Assembly: GCA_963978895.1 (NCBI GenBank)
Contig: OZ022239.1
Coordinates: 14,363,566 to 14,427,565 of the forward strand
Direction: 5' to 3'
Length of the DNA: 64,000 nucleotides
Source of the DNA: Erpobdella octoculata
Taxonomy: Eukaryota > Annelida > Clitellata > Hirudinida > Erpobdellidae
In this document: positions 55,001 to 63,924 of the stretch, one piece after another
Position numbering within the stretch: the stretch's first letter is position 1
Layout of the letters: every line of letters begins with the position of its first letter
Program-made: the position numbers and the translations under genes
Notes under the pieces: model-generated
What the model was told of the DNA's origin: nothing
What the model saw: the letters and a program-made list of their open reading frames with translations, nothing else
Databases searched by the model: none

Positions 55001-57230
55001 ATGCGGTGACGTCAATCTTCATATCACGTATCGCCTCAAATCCCAGTAGGTTGAGATCATGTGTTTTTGTGACATTGAACCACACTCTTCTTTGGATGTC
55101 TGAGTTTTTCAATTTTACTTCTGTTTCAAATGTGCCCATTGTTGGGATGTCATTTCCCGTTGCTGAACAATATCTTTTATCATTCAGCTGCAACTTCGGT
55201 TTCCCCAGTTTGATCCATGCAGCTCGTGAACAAAAGTTGTCTCTGGAACCACTATCGATGAGAAAACTGAAGGGTTGACTGTTGAGAGTCAACTGTTGCA
55301 ACAAAGGATTTCGTCCTTTCATGGTGAACACGTGTTCTTTCACGAATTCATCTTTTGCAAATACACACTGAACTTGTCTTTTCTTTTTTAGACAAACAGC
55401 TTGCAGATGTCCTTTCTTTTGACAGAAATTGCATATGTAGTTTGCAAAACGACATTCTTTAAAAGTGTGGTTGTTCTTACCGCAACGTCGACACTTTTCT
55501 TTAGGAACATTTGGCGTTTTATCAGTTGCGTGCTGCTGATGATATTCCGTATGTTTCTTCTGCTTTCTTCGATCAACTTTGAATATCTGAGACGTTCTCT
55601 CCGGTGATGGGGCTTTTTCGCAAACGGTTTCTTTTGCAACTTGAGCTGCATCTTCGGTTTCGCATGCTATCTCTATTGCTCTTGCAAAAGATAACTCATC
55701 GTCATTTATGCGGAACAGAGCTCGGAGGACTGCTTCATTGTTGACGGAACAGATAAATCTGGTCCTCATTGCTTCGTCTTGTGGATTCTCGATAGAAGCA
55801 AAATCACAAGTTGTCGCTGCTTGACGAATTCTTGCCGCCAACTGGTTGATGGTTTCACCTGGTTCTCGTTTCATTCCGGTCCAGAATTTGTACCTTTCTC
55901 GGACGACAAACTTTGATGGGTTAAATTGATTTCCCATAAACATTTCGATTTCTTCTATCGTTAAGTCATTCGCCTTCTTTGGCGGTGTTTGCTGACTTGC
56001 TAACGTATCAAGAAACTTGTATGTTGACGAAGTTTGATTAGTCAAGAAAACTTGAGGTATTTTTCGACCAGGAACCGAATGAGCACCAGTGAAAGTTTCA
56101 AACCTTGCCCAGTAATCTTTCCATAATTCTTTCAAAGGGTCGAAAGCTTCAAAACTGGGAATATTTGTTGCCGATGGTTGTAAACTCAAAATCAACCTCT
56201 CCATTTGTTTTATGTGTTCTGCTCGTTCTTTTTCGCGAAGTCTTTCTTGTTCTGAGCGATATCTCTCTTGCTCAGCGAACAATTTAATTAATTTATCAAC
56301 TTCAGACATGTCGACTGCGCCAATTGTTGTGTCTTTCAGAAAACTTTATTCTTTCTAAACACAATATAAATAACAAGAAACATGTAATATTAATACCGCG
56401 CAACTCGCAAAACACTAAACAGAACTTTCTCGCAACAACTCGGTAGCTAGCTAGGAAGGTGCACCTGACTACACCTGGAGTGTCTCGTCACAACAATAAG
56501 AGAAAGAAGATTTCAGGTTTAAATGTTCATTAAGTCACAGAGATAAGATTGAAAGGTAAAATTAATAATTTTCAACATCAATAAGCATGTTTAAAAAGTA
56601 ACTTCAGTGTAAATGTAGTTGAAAGTTTTAGATATGGAGTGTAGAGTAGATTCAGATTTACCATATTGAATAATATAATCAATAATCTAGCCTGTTAAGT
56701 ATAAGTGAAGAAACCTAAAGTTGCAGTGTAGGATAATCTATAAGTTAGATTAGTTTTTGATTTTAATAATAATATAATGCAGAGATAAATATAGTCACCT
56801 ATTTTTTTTAATTTTCAAGATTAAAGAAAAAAATAAAATGGTAAAGTGTTAACTAGAGCTCTGCTTCATTTAAAAAATCCTCTATGTTAATGAAGTTTTC
56901 AATAATATATTCTAACTTATCATCTTGTTTATTTGTAGAGAGAAGCTGATTTCTAGCAGGTTGTCTAAAATGTCAAAATACACCGAAGAGTTTGTAGAAA
57001 AAATAAATCAAATGAAAGAAGAAGAAAACAATTTACAGAAGAAGAGACAAGACCTACTCAACATGGCGAGGGATCACTTTGGGTACAACATTCACCAAAG
57101 TGACCCAAGGTTCACTGAGTTCAAGGAGAGAAAAATAGAAGAAGAAAAAGCAAAAAGGAAACAGATGAAAACTGAAGAAAAAAAGGCAAAACAGGAAAAT
57201 AAAAGAGCTATGGCAGAAGGCAACAAATAG
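52100..57230 (+). CDS. GADD45GIP1: GADD45GIP1 / mitoribosomal protein mL64, 2 exons
   Basis: Exon 1 is 52100-52596 and exon 2 is 56939-57230; the GT-AG junction joins in phase (497 + 292 = 789 bp, 262 aa). A second Met at 52112 may be the true start. The N-terminus (MLTFKYCSALSTKASSQVIL) looks like a mitochondrial presequence. The core FLFAHYGKKSGINPGVLWPS, then LKDIMEFEEQYE, matches the family block (FARYG.ASGV.PG.LWPS). Exon 2 continues the helical region (LSKMSKYTEEFVEKINQM) and ends with FGYNIHQSDPRFTEF and a Lys/Glu-rich tail, the family's usual C-terminus. The protein is part of the mitochondrial large ribosomal subunit and in mammals (CRIF1) is needed for membrane insertion of nascent chains. 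The 4.3-kb intron holds a whole Gypsy element. Confidence 0.9.
53256..53410 (-). repeat. 3' LTR of the Gypsy element (end-truncated)
   Basis: Matches 56341-56495 with one obvious difference (gactacatctgg versus gactacacctgg). The terminal TCTGAAAGACACAACA is missing. Confidence 0.85.
53493..56309 (-). CDS. Gag-protease-RT polyprotein with in-frame loss of RNase H and integrase core
   Basis: A single 938-residue frame. Gag (1 to about 240): coiled N-terminus (EQERLREKERAEHIKQMERL), capsid-like LKELWKDYWARFETFTGAH and ERYKFWTGMKREPGETINQL. Two CCHC knuckles: CRRCGKNNHTFKEC and CNFCQKKGHLQAVC. Protease: FSFLIDSGSRDNFC. RT: LRICGDYSVTINSQLETHRY, FSKIDLADAYLQIKLAPES, LPFGITSAPGYFQEIMDKL and the catalytic box AVYLDDILVSG. 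After YLGHRLTRNGIEKGKHVDAV the frame jumps directly to an integrase C-terminal-like tail (YKIGDFCYALHCGPRQGKQP ... NGSIWKRHVEQLRPRY) and a STKSPATT repeat. RNase H and the zinc-binding and catalytic parts of integrase are absent, yet the frame is open. Confidence 0.88.
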   Translation of the reverse strand: MSEVDKLIKLFAEQERYRSEQERLREKERAEHIKQMERLILSLQPSATNIPSFEAFDPLKELWKDYWARFETFTGAHSVPGRKIPQVFLTNQTSSTYKFLDTLASQQTPPKKANDLTIEEIEMFMGNQFNPSKFVVRERYKFWTGMKREPGETINQLAARIRQAATTCDFASIENPQDEAMRTRFICSVNNEAVLRALFRINDDELSFARAIEIACETEDAAQVAKETVCEKAPSPERTSQIFKVDRRKQKKHTEYHQQHATDKTPNVPKEKCRRCGKNNHTFKECRFANYICNFCQKKGHLQAVCLKKKRQVQCVFAKDEFVKEHVFTMKGRNPLLQQLTLNSQPFSFLIDSGSRDNFCSRAAWIKLGKPKLQLNDKRYCSATGNDIPTMGTFETEVKLKNSDIQRRVWFNVTKTHDLNLLGFEAIRDMKIDVTALLSKNFSSVQLITETTEDHIQNECQLLCSEYSELFDQQLGCLKDVELEIKFKPDSEPIFCKPRTVPFAILEELNSVYDAGIRKGIWIPAQFNHYGTPVVPVRKRIQPNQKKAGLRICGDYSVTINSQLETHRYPMPLPEDLMRKLGGSFCFSKIDLADAYLQIKLAPESQRRLALSTHKGVLLQTRLPFGITSAPGYFQEIMDKLTCDLPGVAVYLDDILVSGTTADEHLRNLRNLFQRLQERGLKCNQRKCVFAQPSVEYLGHRLTRNGIEKGKHVDAVTKNGRQIRSKLDSLLPCPPCLVREMQDKRSQRTNKESFQIQHKYKIGDFCYALHCGPRQGKQPRWIPAIVNKILGARNIQVRLCSNGSIWKRHVEQLRPRYVTRYSTSSSLGDDAFDTTSTRSPATTSTKSPATTSTKSPATTSTRSPATTSTKSPIMTKSPATVSTGNQATSLPMSSPSSATAVPGEILPTDLTRSATQANTSVETGPRRSERLRLKNLRF
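53685..53810 (-). repeat. 24-bp coding minisatellite (SPATTSTK)
   Basis: Five to six copies of a 24-bp unit encoding SPATTST(K/R) at the C-terminus of the Gypsy polyprotein, one unit changed to SPIM. Frame-preserving. Confidence 0.85.
56325..56495 (-). repeat. 5' LTR of the Gypsy element
   Basis: TGTTGTGACGAGACACTCC to GAAAGACACAACA on the minus strand; ends are short inverted repeats (TGTTGTG/CACAACA). Confidence 0.85.
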
Positions 57231-57389
57231 AATTTTTCATGTTGTTTTACTTGGACCATTTTCAATCGCAGATTAGTTAATGTCTAATAAAACAGAGAGT
57301 CAAATGTTTAGATTTTTTCTCAAAATAGGTTTGTGTTTGATTGCAGCCAATAGAACTTCTTTTAGCCTCTAAGATAACATTCCTTATTT

Positions 57390-57829
57390 TTACGTCCAAC
57401 ACACACTACCGTCGTTGTATTGGCCATTGCCTCCATAGCAAAAACATTGTTGACTCAAGAGTTGTGCCTGGAAGCAATCATTTAGGTTTGTTCTTGTACA
57501 AATTCCGAAGGAGCTCCCCTTGCACAGCCGGCAGTGAGCATCGCAGTCGAACCAGATTTGATTTTCTAACAGCGAATCTCGGTAGAACGGGTTGCAGCGA
57601 CTGAATGCAACAGATTTCAAACATTCAAAGCTTGGCATGGCGTGATCGTTGGCCTTATACAATAGAATTGCAATGGTTAAAATACTTATGTTCACAGATG
57701 TTGCCAATAAGATTCTCTTTGTTGAAAATGTCCATTTCGTGTTTTCTCTCTGAGCTGATTTAAAAGTTTTTTTTGATTGTTGATCATCTCTAGCCTTAGC
57801 AGTGGGTTCTAATGACTTCTTAATGTTAC
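57390..57829 (-). CDS. Macin-like cysteine-rich antimicrobial peptide, 3' exon
   Basis: Last exon of a minus-strand gene: acceptor at 57831/57830, open frame to TAA at 57390. It encodes about 30 mostly polar/basic residues, a hydrophobic segment (ILLATSVNISILTIAILLY) and a 10-cysteine domain: FECLKSVAFSRC, WFDCDAHCRLCKGSSFGIC, NDC, QQCFC, VCWT. Cysteine spacing (C-x8-C, then WxxCDxxCxxC, GxC, C, QCxC, CW near the end) matches theromacin-type macins, secreted peptides stabilised by five disulfides in that subgroup and active against bacteria and in nerve repair in leech. The frame has no ATG before the hydrophobic segment, so an upstream exon must supply the start. The hydrophobic stretch could be a signal peptide or a type II anchor. 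Confidence 0.6.
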
Positions 57830-57839
57830 CTTAAAAAAT

Positions 57840-58627
57840 CAGTTGAAACATTTTAATATGTGAAAGGATACTGGGGCCATCCATATATTATGTATGCATT
57901 AAACTACAGATTTTGACATCCCCCTGTTGCACCTCGTACATTTTCAGATCCCCTCTCCCTAATATGCACACGGCGGCTTTAACCCCCTGCAGTATAAATA
58001 TTGCATAAAACCCCATAGAATTGTCATTTCCCGGCTGGGAGCACAGCCAAAAAGTACAGCGCCGAAAACTTTCATATTTTTTTCAAAAGGTAGGCAATTT
58101 CTTTTTTTTAAATGGTTAGGGGTAGACCGGTACCTATTTTTGTTAATTCTGAAAGAAGAGGGTATCGTATAGAAAATTTTTCAGGTGTTTGTTTTTGTCA
58201 TATATTAAGTGTACCTGGCCCACGGACTATAAGTGATAAGTTGCTAAAATCAGTGCGCGCAGGCGTGTAATAAAAGTTATTACGTAGGTAATTGTTCACT
58301 GTCAGTCCTAAAGATAAAAAAAAGTGGGCGCTGCAATCGAAAAATAATATATATATAATGAGACTTAAAAAATCCGTCATTTTTGACGGGCTATTTCTAG
58401 TATAAATATAGTTTTCTAACAGTGATTTTCTTTATTAGATGACTCATCGCTCTGAATTTGAATGGAATTAACTCCGTAAGCTCGTCCTTTCGAAACATCA
58501 GGCTTCCGAGCAAGACTAGCTTTCCAAAACATAACTCGTTTTATACCAGATGATTGTTTTCCATTTCATGTAAAATTGTCTTCTACATTTTATCCTTGTT
58601 TTCATTCCGCTATCATTACGTCACAGT
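57840..58627. other. No gene seen; repeat ends
   Basis: At 57871 tggggccatccatatattatgt resembles the start at 29207 (ggttatccatatattacgta), possibly the terminus of one element family. At 58370-58400 ccgtcatttttgacgggcta plus CTAGT looks like a Helitron-type 3' hairpin. Confidence 0.4.
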
Positions 58628-58799
58628 CTGTGGTGTAGTCGTAAAAAAAGCTGTGCCCATATACGCTAAAATCTGTCCGTTTTTGTAAAAAGATCGAGTC
58701 CATATTTATAAAATGGCCATCAAAATTTCATCTCAAAAATGTTGCTAGGTATAACTTAAAAAATGACAGTTTTTGTAAAATATCGTAGGTAGGACTGAC

Positions 58800-59640
58800 C
58801 TTCCCCTATATTGGGTTCACAATAGTCAATGGCAAAAAATCCAATTCTCTATTAAATGCTCTAATTCCTTGTCCTGTGTATACTTGATTATAAAGGTATT
58901 GAGAAATAAATGATCGACTAAATATAAACTTTTTACAATAGTTCCCATAAAGATTTTTTCTTTTTGCTTCGTATTTGCCATTTGAGTGAACAGGTCTGGT
59001 TTGAGTGAAAGCAGCAGAGCGATGCTCCAGCAGCCAGGATTCAACGTAAGGCATAGGAATCCAAAGACTGAACGGTTGTCCATTTGAATGGATTGTCATT
59101 AGATTCTAGAGACAGTGCGATATAGAATGGAAGATCGAGTGTCAGTGATGATATTGTTTATGAGACTGAAATTGCGTTTGCACTCAGCAGTGCTGGAGAG
59201 TAAGGTGTTGATACAAGTTTACAGTAGCACAAGATCATTCGGAATTTGTGTGGAATCCTAAAGATAGTCGCGCATTCCATTTATGTATTGCGGCGACTCT
59301 TCCAAACCAAAGCGTTTCAAAAGCATGCGAATCTCCATTTTACCATGTCGAATTGAGACATTTTGTGGCCAATTGTCGGTATTGAGGATTGCAATAGCTG
59401 CAATAACTTCCTCCGCTCCAACGTTAGTAGAATTGCAGAGTCGCTTGCGCATGTTTTCTACAAGGGATTGAATAAATTGCTTTGAGTTGATGAATCTCAC
59501 TCGGTCTTTGCATGCCAGGGGAACATTTCGAAACACTGTCTGTTCTGCTGCTTACATCGCCATCGTTTGCATTTCACCAGGATCCTCTTAGAAAGATTCA
59601 AATACGCAAATCGTTCTTTTGATGATATAATGTGCTCGAG
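58800..59640 (-). pseudogene. hAT transposase C-terminal remnant
   Basis: The frame 59258-59536 (SKQFIQSLVENMRKRLCNST, then NVSIRHGKMEIRMLLKRFG) is followed, after frameshifts, by AECKRNFSLINNIITDTRSS and MPYVESWLLEHRSA, the hAT dimerisation domain of the KIAA1586-like type. No N-terminal part. Non-functional. Confidence 0.6.
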
Positions 59641-59731
59641 GAATGGTGACACTAAATGACTGCAACTACAACTTCTGATCATACAGAAAATAAAGAAAAA
59701 AGCTGTACCTTTTACCAAAAGAAAACCGTGT

Positions 59732-59876
59732 AAAAAGCTGTGCATATACAGAACAATGGACAACAAAGCTGTGCTTATACGGAACAATGGACAAAAAAGC
59801 TTTGCCTATACGGAACAATAGACAAAAAGGTGTGCCTATACGGAACAATGGACAAAAAAGCTGTGCCTATACGGCG
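59732..59876 (+). repeat. 30-bp minisatellite, about 5 units
   Basis: Units agctgtgcctatacggaaca atggacaaaa repeated about five times with a few changes. The same core (agctgtgcccatatacg) occurs once beside the left terminus at 58653, so the array is an amplified subterminal motif. Confidence 0.88.
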
Positions 59877-60267
59877 TATGGGACCGTATAGGCTCCACTA
59901 CACCACTGGTCACAGAGACGCGCATTAAAGCACTGATTTTTAAGTTGCAGTTTTGGGCTCAATTCAATTAGGTAGGCTATACTTCTTTCAGTAAATTTAA
60001 TTACAATACGGTGCTCATGGTCATTTACCCCTCTTCAAACTCTAATTAAAAAATGACAAGTTAGCGCTGAGCGGTAGGAACGTCAGAGAACTGGGAAACG
60101 GGTTTATCTGACTTTTAAGTGGGCCCATGGCCCATGTTTCATAAATATGAGACTGGTGGAAGATTTTTACCACCCATATAGCAGAATGACACATGAAAAC
60201 AGAGGGTTTTGCCGTTTTGTATTGAAATGATCTCATCTGGTCTAGCTTCGATTACCCCTCTCCCTTT

Positions 60268-60359
60268 GTGAGATGTTTTAGAGCCGAGAGATTGTGTTCA
60301 AATTTAATACTATTAGAAAAAAATTTGAACACAATTTCTCGGCTGTTAAAACATCTCAC
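60268..60359. other. 92-bp near-perfect hairpin
   Basis: Left arm GTGAGATGTTTTAGAGCCGA and onward pairs with the right arm ending CATCTCAC over about 38 bp, with one bulged base and one or two mismatches and a loop of about 15 nt. Beyond it, acccct/aggggt extends the pairing after a short internal loop. It could be a tiny foldback element or, if transcribed, a pre-miRNA-like hairpin. No transcript evidence. Confidence 0.6.
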
Positions 60360-60513
60360 CAAGGGGTCCGGGCAAACAAATCACGACCGTGAAATTTGTG
60401 CAAATCCGAAGACGTTTTTGTTTAGGGGGTACCTGAAGTTTGTTGCGTTAATTAGTTAGTTAATCATCCTATGTATAGAAAACATCAAATAAAATTATAA
60501 GGCTGGCCAGGGC

Positions 60514-61001
60514 TGTCAACTTGGGCAAACCGCTAAACAACAAAACTCCAACTTCGACTTAATTATTAATTTCTTTATTATTAAATAAAAAATAAACTAA
60601 ACGGAAAATGTAACTTCAATCCGAAAGTTCGCTTCATACAAGATTTCACTTCAATTCGCCAATTCAACACAATTCACTAATTCACACCAATTCGACAATT
60701 CACTGCAATTCACTAATTCACACCAATTCGACAATTCACTGCAATTCACTAATTCACACCAATTCGACAATTCACTTCAAACTCCGCGACAACGACTCTC
60801 GAGCTAGACTCTCACTAAACTCAACTCCCTGCGCATAGTTTTCTCTTAAACAGCACGCTAGCCACTAACACACCACAACTCCCACAACTCCAGGTGAACA
60901 TTCATACTACAGGTGAACATTCACACTACAACAAACAGCGAGCGCACACACAACACATCCCATCCACCAACAATCACATACACAACATGTCTATCTTGAC
61001 A
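60514..61001 (-). repeat. 3' LTR
   Basis: 488 bp. Contains three tandem 36-bp units (attcactaattcacaccaat tcgacaattcactgca) at about 60668-60775 and acaggtgaacattca direct repeats. Confidence 0.92.
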
Positions 61002-63313
61002 TTCCGTCCCTTCCTCCAGACAAAAAATATTTTTTTTTCTTCTAATTCTGGAAATTCATTTTCGGCTTCCATCGGCAAGCAGTTGGCCTCGGCGTCTGCG
61101 AGCTTCCTCATCGTCTCCTCCTTGCTGGACATCATCTCTCGCTTGTGGGCGGCTCTCTGGGCTGCCAGCTCGTACTGATGGTCGTTCTGGATGTTTTTAA
61201 TTTGCTGTTGCAATCGCTTGATTCGCTCGCACAAATCGTTTCGTTCTTTCTCCATAGTTAAACATTTCTCACAAGCTTGACTGTTGCTACCAGCTACAAA
61301 ACTCTTAGATTTATCTCCGGTCTCATCCCTGTTTATGTTATTAATGACTTCGACATCATCCACTTTTGCCGATGGATTTTCCAATAATTCCATTCCAAGC
61401 TGCTTCTTTTCTTCCTGTGCCGACAACTCTAGCTTCTTCTCCAACTGAGAAACTAGCCCCTCTTTCTCCTGTAGACGACCGTGGACTTCCTCTAGCTCGG
61501 CAACCAAAGATGCTAAATGTTTCGACAATTCTGCGCCGCCACCGCTTCCGTCGTCTCCTCCACTCAGCTTCCTCAGGGAGTCGCAGAAACGAGACGATCT
61601 CCTCTGCTCCAGGTCTAACTTTTTCAAGAGTTCTAACTTTTTCAAGAGTTCTAGAAGTTTCAGAGAAGACGAGGATCTCACCTCTTCCAGGTCGACTTCG
61701 AGCTTTCTAATCTGCTGTTTCAAACTGGAGTTGTTCTTTTCCAGATCCGAAGTCTTGATCTGGTCCGCCCGAAGAACGTCGGCAGTCCGCACGACGACCG
61801 AAGAAGCCGATTGACCGGTCGCCTTGTCTCCGGACGCCTTTTCCGAAGGCGGTTTCAGTTCGGAAATCAACTTTTCCAGGGTCTGTATCTTTTTGTCCTT
61901 CTGAGACGAATCCTTATCGGCTTGTTTCGACTTCAGAGATATCTGATTCAATTCGTTCTCTAACACGGACTTCTTCTCGTTGAACAATTTCCTTTCCTTC
62001 TCGGAGGCCTTCAACAGTTCGGTCAACTCTCCGACTTCGCATTCCAACCGGAGAACTTTCTTCTGATGGTCAACCTTCAGTTCTTCCACGACACGGACCG
62101 AGTACTCTCTGAGACGACGCAGTTCGTTTTCCAGTTCCGCCTTGTGAGCTTTTCTCATTGCATCGAGTGCGGATTGAGTAGCAGGTGTTGAACTGGCGTC
62201 GTTACGAAATTGTCGTTTTGTACCCACCATGAAACCGTTTTTTTCCATCCTACCACCAGTAACCAAAGCAGCAGTTTTTGTTATCTGGAAGCAGTTTCTT
62301 GACACGTGACCAAATTTGCCGCAGTTCCAGCATCCGCTTCCACTTGTCTTGTCGTGGACTCTATTTGAAATTGTCGTCAACTTCGAAGAACCGCCACTGC
62401 CTCTGCACTCTGCCGCAAAATGTCCGACCCGCCCACAGTTGAAACAGTTTTTTGATTTCTTGGAACTTTGTTCGCTGACTTCAGAAAGACTTTCTTCTCC
62501 GTGCGCATCCAAATACTGCCTTGCAAAATCACTCATTTCCTGAAGATTTCGTGGTGCGCGTTCTTTCAGAAACAAGGCCATTTCTTTGGAGCAGCCATTT
62601 ACATATTGCTCCATCACCAGAAGCATTGACAACCCCTCGTAGCTTTCTTCAGTTTCTGACAGCTCAACCCACCGCTGCAAGTAGCTTTGCAAACGAACTA
62701 AAAAAGAGTCGGGGGCCTCGTTCTTTTCAGGTCTAGCAGTTCTGAATTTTTTTATGAATCCATCTTCTGTTAATTCATAGCGTCGTAACAGAGCTTTTTT
62801 CAAAACGTGGTAATTTCCAGCCTGGTCAGACGGCAACCTGGAATAAACTTCCAAAGCCTTTCCTTTCAGCAGGGATGACAAAAATATAGCCCATTCTGAT
62901 TTTCTCCAGGATTGAATTTCAGCCACTCTTTCAAACCGAGACAAATACGCGTCCAGGTCATCTTTCTCATCCTCAAAACATGGTAACTTGGGTCCTGATG
63001 CCACATGAGTTAGACCGACGGAACTTGTCTGGTTGAGGCTGTTTTTCTTGATTTCCAACTCGAGCCTGGTTATTTCACGGTCTTTGTCTTTTTGCTCACG
63101 GTCTTTGTCTTTTTGCTCATTTGCCATTTTTTCCAGTTAGATTCTGGTTCTATCCGCCTCCATTTTCATCTTATCTGCCTGCAGCTGTGCCTCTCTGTCT
63201 AAATTTCTTTGTGTCCTCTCTTCTGCCTGTTGCTCTTTAACAAACAACTGCACTTCGGTATCTTTATACCCCAGACTTTCTCCAAGTTCTTTCAGTTTTT
63301 GAATACTGGTCAT
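60974..63313 (-). CDS. Gag fused to a host-like coiled-coil protein (one nonsense codon in Gag)
   Basis: From ATG 63313 (MTSIQKLKELGESLGYKDTE) the frame meets a TAA at 63137-63139 and continues in the same frame from ATG 63127 to 60974, 717 residues. Gag part: KLPCFEDEKDDLDAYLSRFE, WAIFLSSLLKGKALEVYSRL, capsid-like helices, CFNCGRVGHFAAEC and CWNCGKFGHVSRNC. From about residue 315 of the 717-aa part it changes to heptad-rich sequence: SALDAMRKAHKAELENELRR, KVLRLECEVGELTELLKASE, a duplicated LELLKK unit, ELSKHLASLVAELEEVHGRL, CEKCLTMEKERNDLCERIKR and AAQRAAHKREMMSSKEETMR. This resembles the C-terminal coiled coils of MPRIP/TRIOBP-type actin-associated proteins (by eye, moderate confidence). 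It is intronless and GC-richer than its surroundings. The last about 9 residues are read from the LTR. Confidence 0.85.
61617..61652 (-). repeat. 18-bp in-frame duplication in the captured coiled coil
   Basis: aactttttcaagagttct occurs twice in tandem, encoding LELLKK LELLKK. Confidence 0.8.
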
Positions 63314-63430
63314 GACAAAACTTCTAACAAAATAAACTCCACAAAACAACTTCAAAACAAACGTTACAGCTTCCTTATTTGCCCACGTCGACAAATTTTA
63401 TTTTCACCAGTGTCGTCGGGGTCGCCAAAA

Positions 63431-63919
63431 TGTCAACTTGGGCAAACCGCTAAACAACAAAACTCCAACTTCGACTTAATTATTAACTTCTTTATTATTA
63501 AATAAAAAATAAACTAAACGGAAAATGTAATTTCAATCCGAAAGTTCGCTTCAATACGAGATTTCACTTCAATTCGCCAATTCAACACAATTCACTAATT
63601 CACACCAATTCGACAATTCACTGCAATTCACTAATTCACACCAATTCGACAATTCACTGCAATTCACTAATTCACACCAATTCGACAATTCACTTCAAAC
63701 TCCGCGGCAACGACTCTCGAGCTAGACTCTCACTAAACTCAACTCCCTGCGCATAGTTTTCTCTTAAACAGCACGCTAGCCACTAACACACCACAACTCC
63801 CACAACTCCAGGTGAACATTCATACTACAGGTGAACATTCACACTACAACAAACAGCGAGCGCACACACAACACATCCCATCCACCAACAATCACATACA
63901 CAACATGTCTATCTTGACA
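63431..63919 (-). repeat. 5' LTR
   Basis: Matches 60514-61001 with a handful of substitutions (for example aacttctt versus aatttctt, ctccgcggcaac versus ctccgcgacaac) and one 1-bp indel. Ends TGTCAA/TTGACA. Confidence 0.92.
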
Positions 63920-63924
63920 AGGGC

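Larger units (their letters stand above)
53256..56495 (-). mobile_element. Ty3/Gypsy retrotransposon with internal deletion, in GADD45GIP1 intron
   Basis: 5' LTR 56325-56495 and 3' LTR 53256-53410 (minus-strand element). The LTR starts TGTTGTGACGAG and the 5' copy ends CACAACA; a primer-binding sequence TTGGCGCAGTCGAC follows directly and includes the bases just before the start codon. A GTGGGAAGG purine tract precedes the 3' LTR. The two LTRs differ at about one base over 155 bp, so insertion is recent. The 3' LTR lacks the last about 16 bp seen in the 5' copy. The single ORF lacks RNase H and most of integrase. Confidence 0.88.
58628..59908 (-). mobile_element. hAT element with 30-bp minisatellite next to its terminus
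   Basis: Left end CTGTGGTGTAGTCG, right end (inverted) CAGTGGTGTAGTGGAGCC; flanks GTCACAGT (58620-58627) and GTCACAGA (59909-59916) form an 8-bp target duplication with one mismatch. Inside, minus strand, is the end of a hAT transposase. A 30-bp tandem array abuts the right terminus. 1281 bp, non-autonomous. Confidence 0.85.
60514..63919 (-). mobile_element. LTR retrotransposon carrying a captured coiled-coil gene instead of pol
   Basis: Minus-strand element: 5' LTR 63431-63919, PBS (TGGCGACCCCGAC, just inside), Gag plus foreign coding sequence (63313-60974), PPT (GGAGGAAGGGACGG) and 3' LTR 60514-61001. LTRs start TGTCAA and end TTGACA. A perfect 5-bp target duplication AGGGC lies at 60509-60513 and 63920-63924. 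The LTRs differ at roughly five positions in 488, so the insertion is young. There is no protease, RT, RNase H or integrase; instead about 1.1 kb of open coiled-coil sequence follows Gag. Mobilisation must be in trans. Confidence 0.9.

Noticed and set aside
60894..61178. Plus-strand frame across LTR and captured gene
   Set aside because: Antisense to the open 717-residue fusion; low-complexity His/Asn/Thr content from the LTR.
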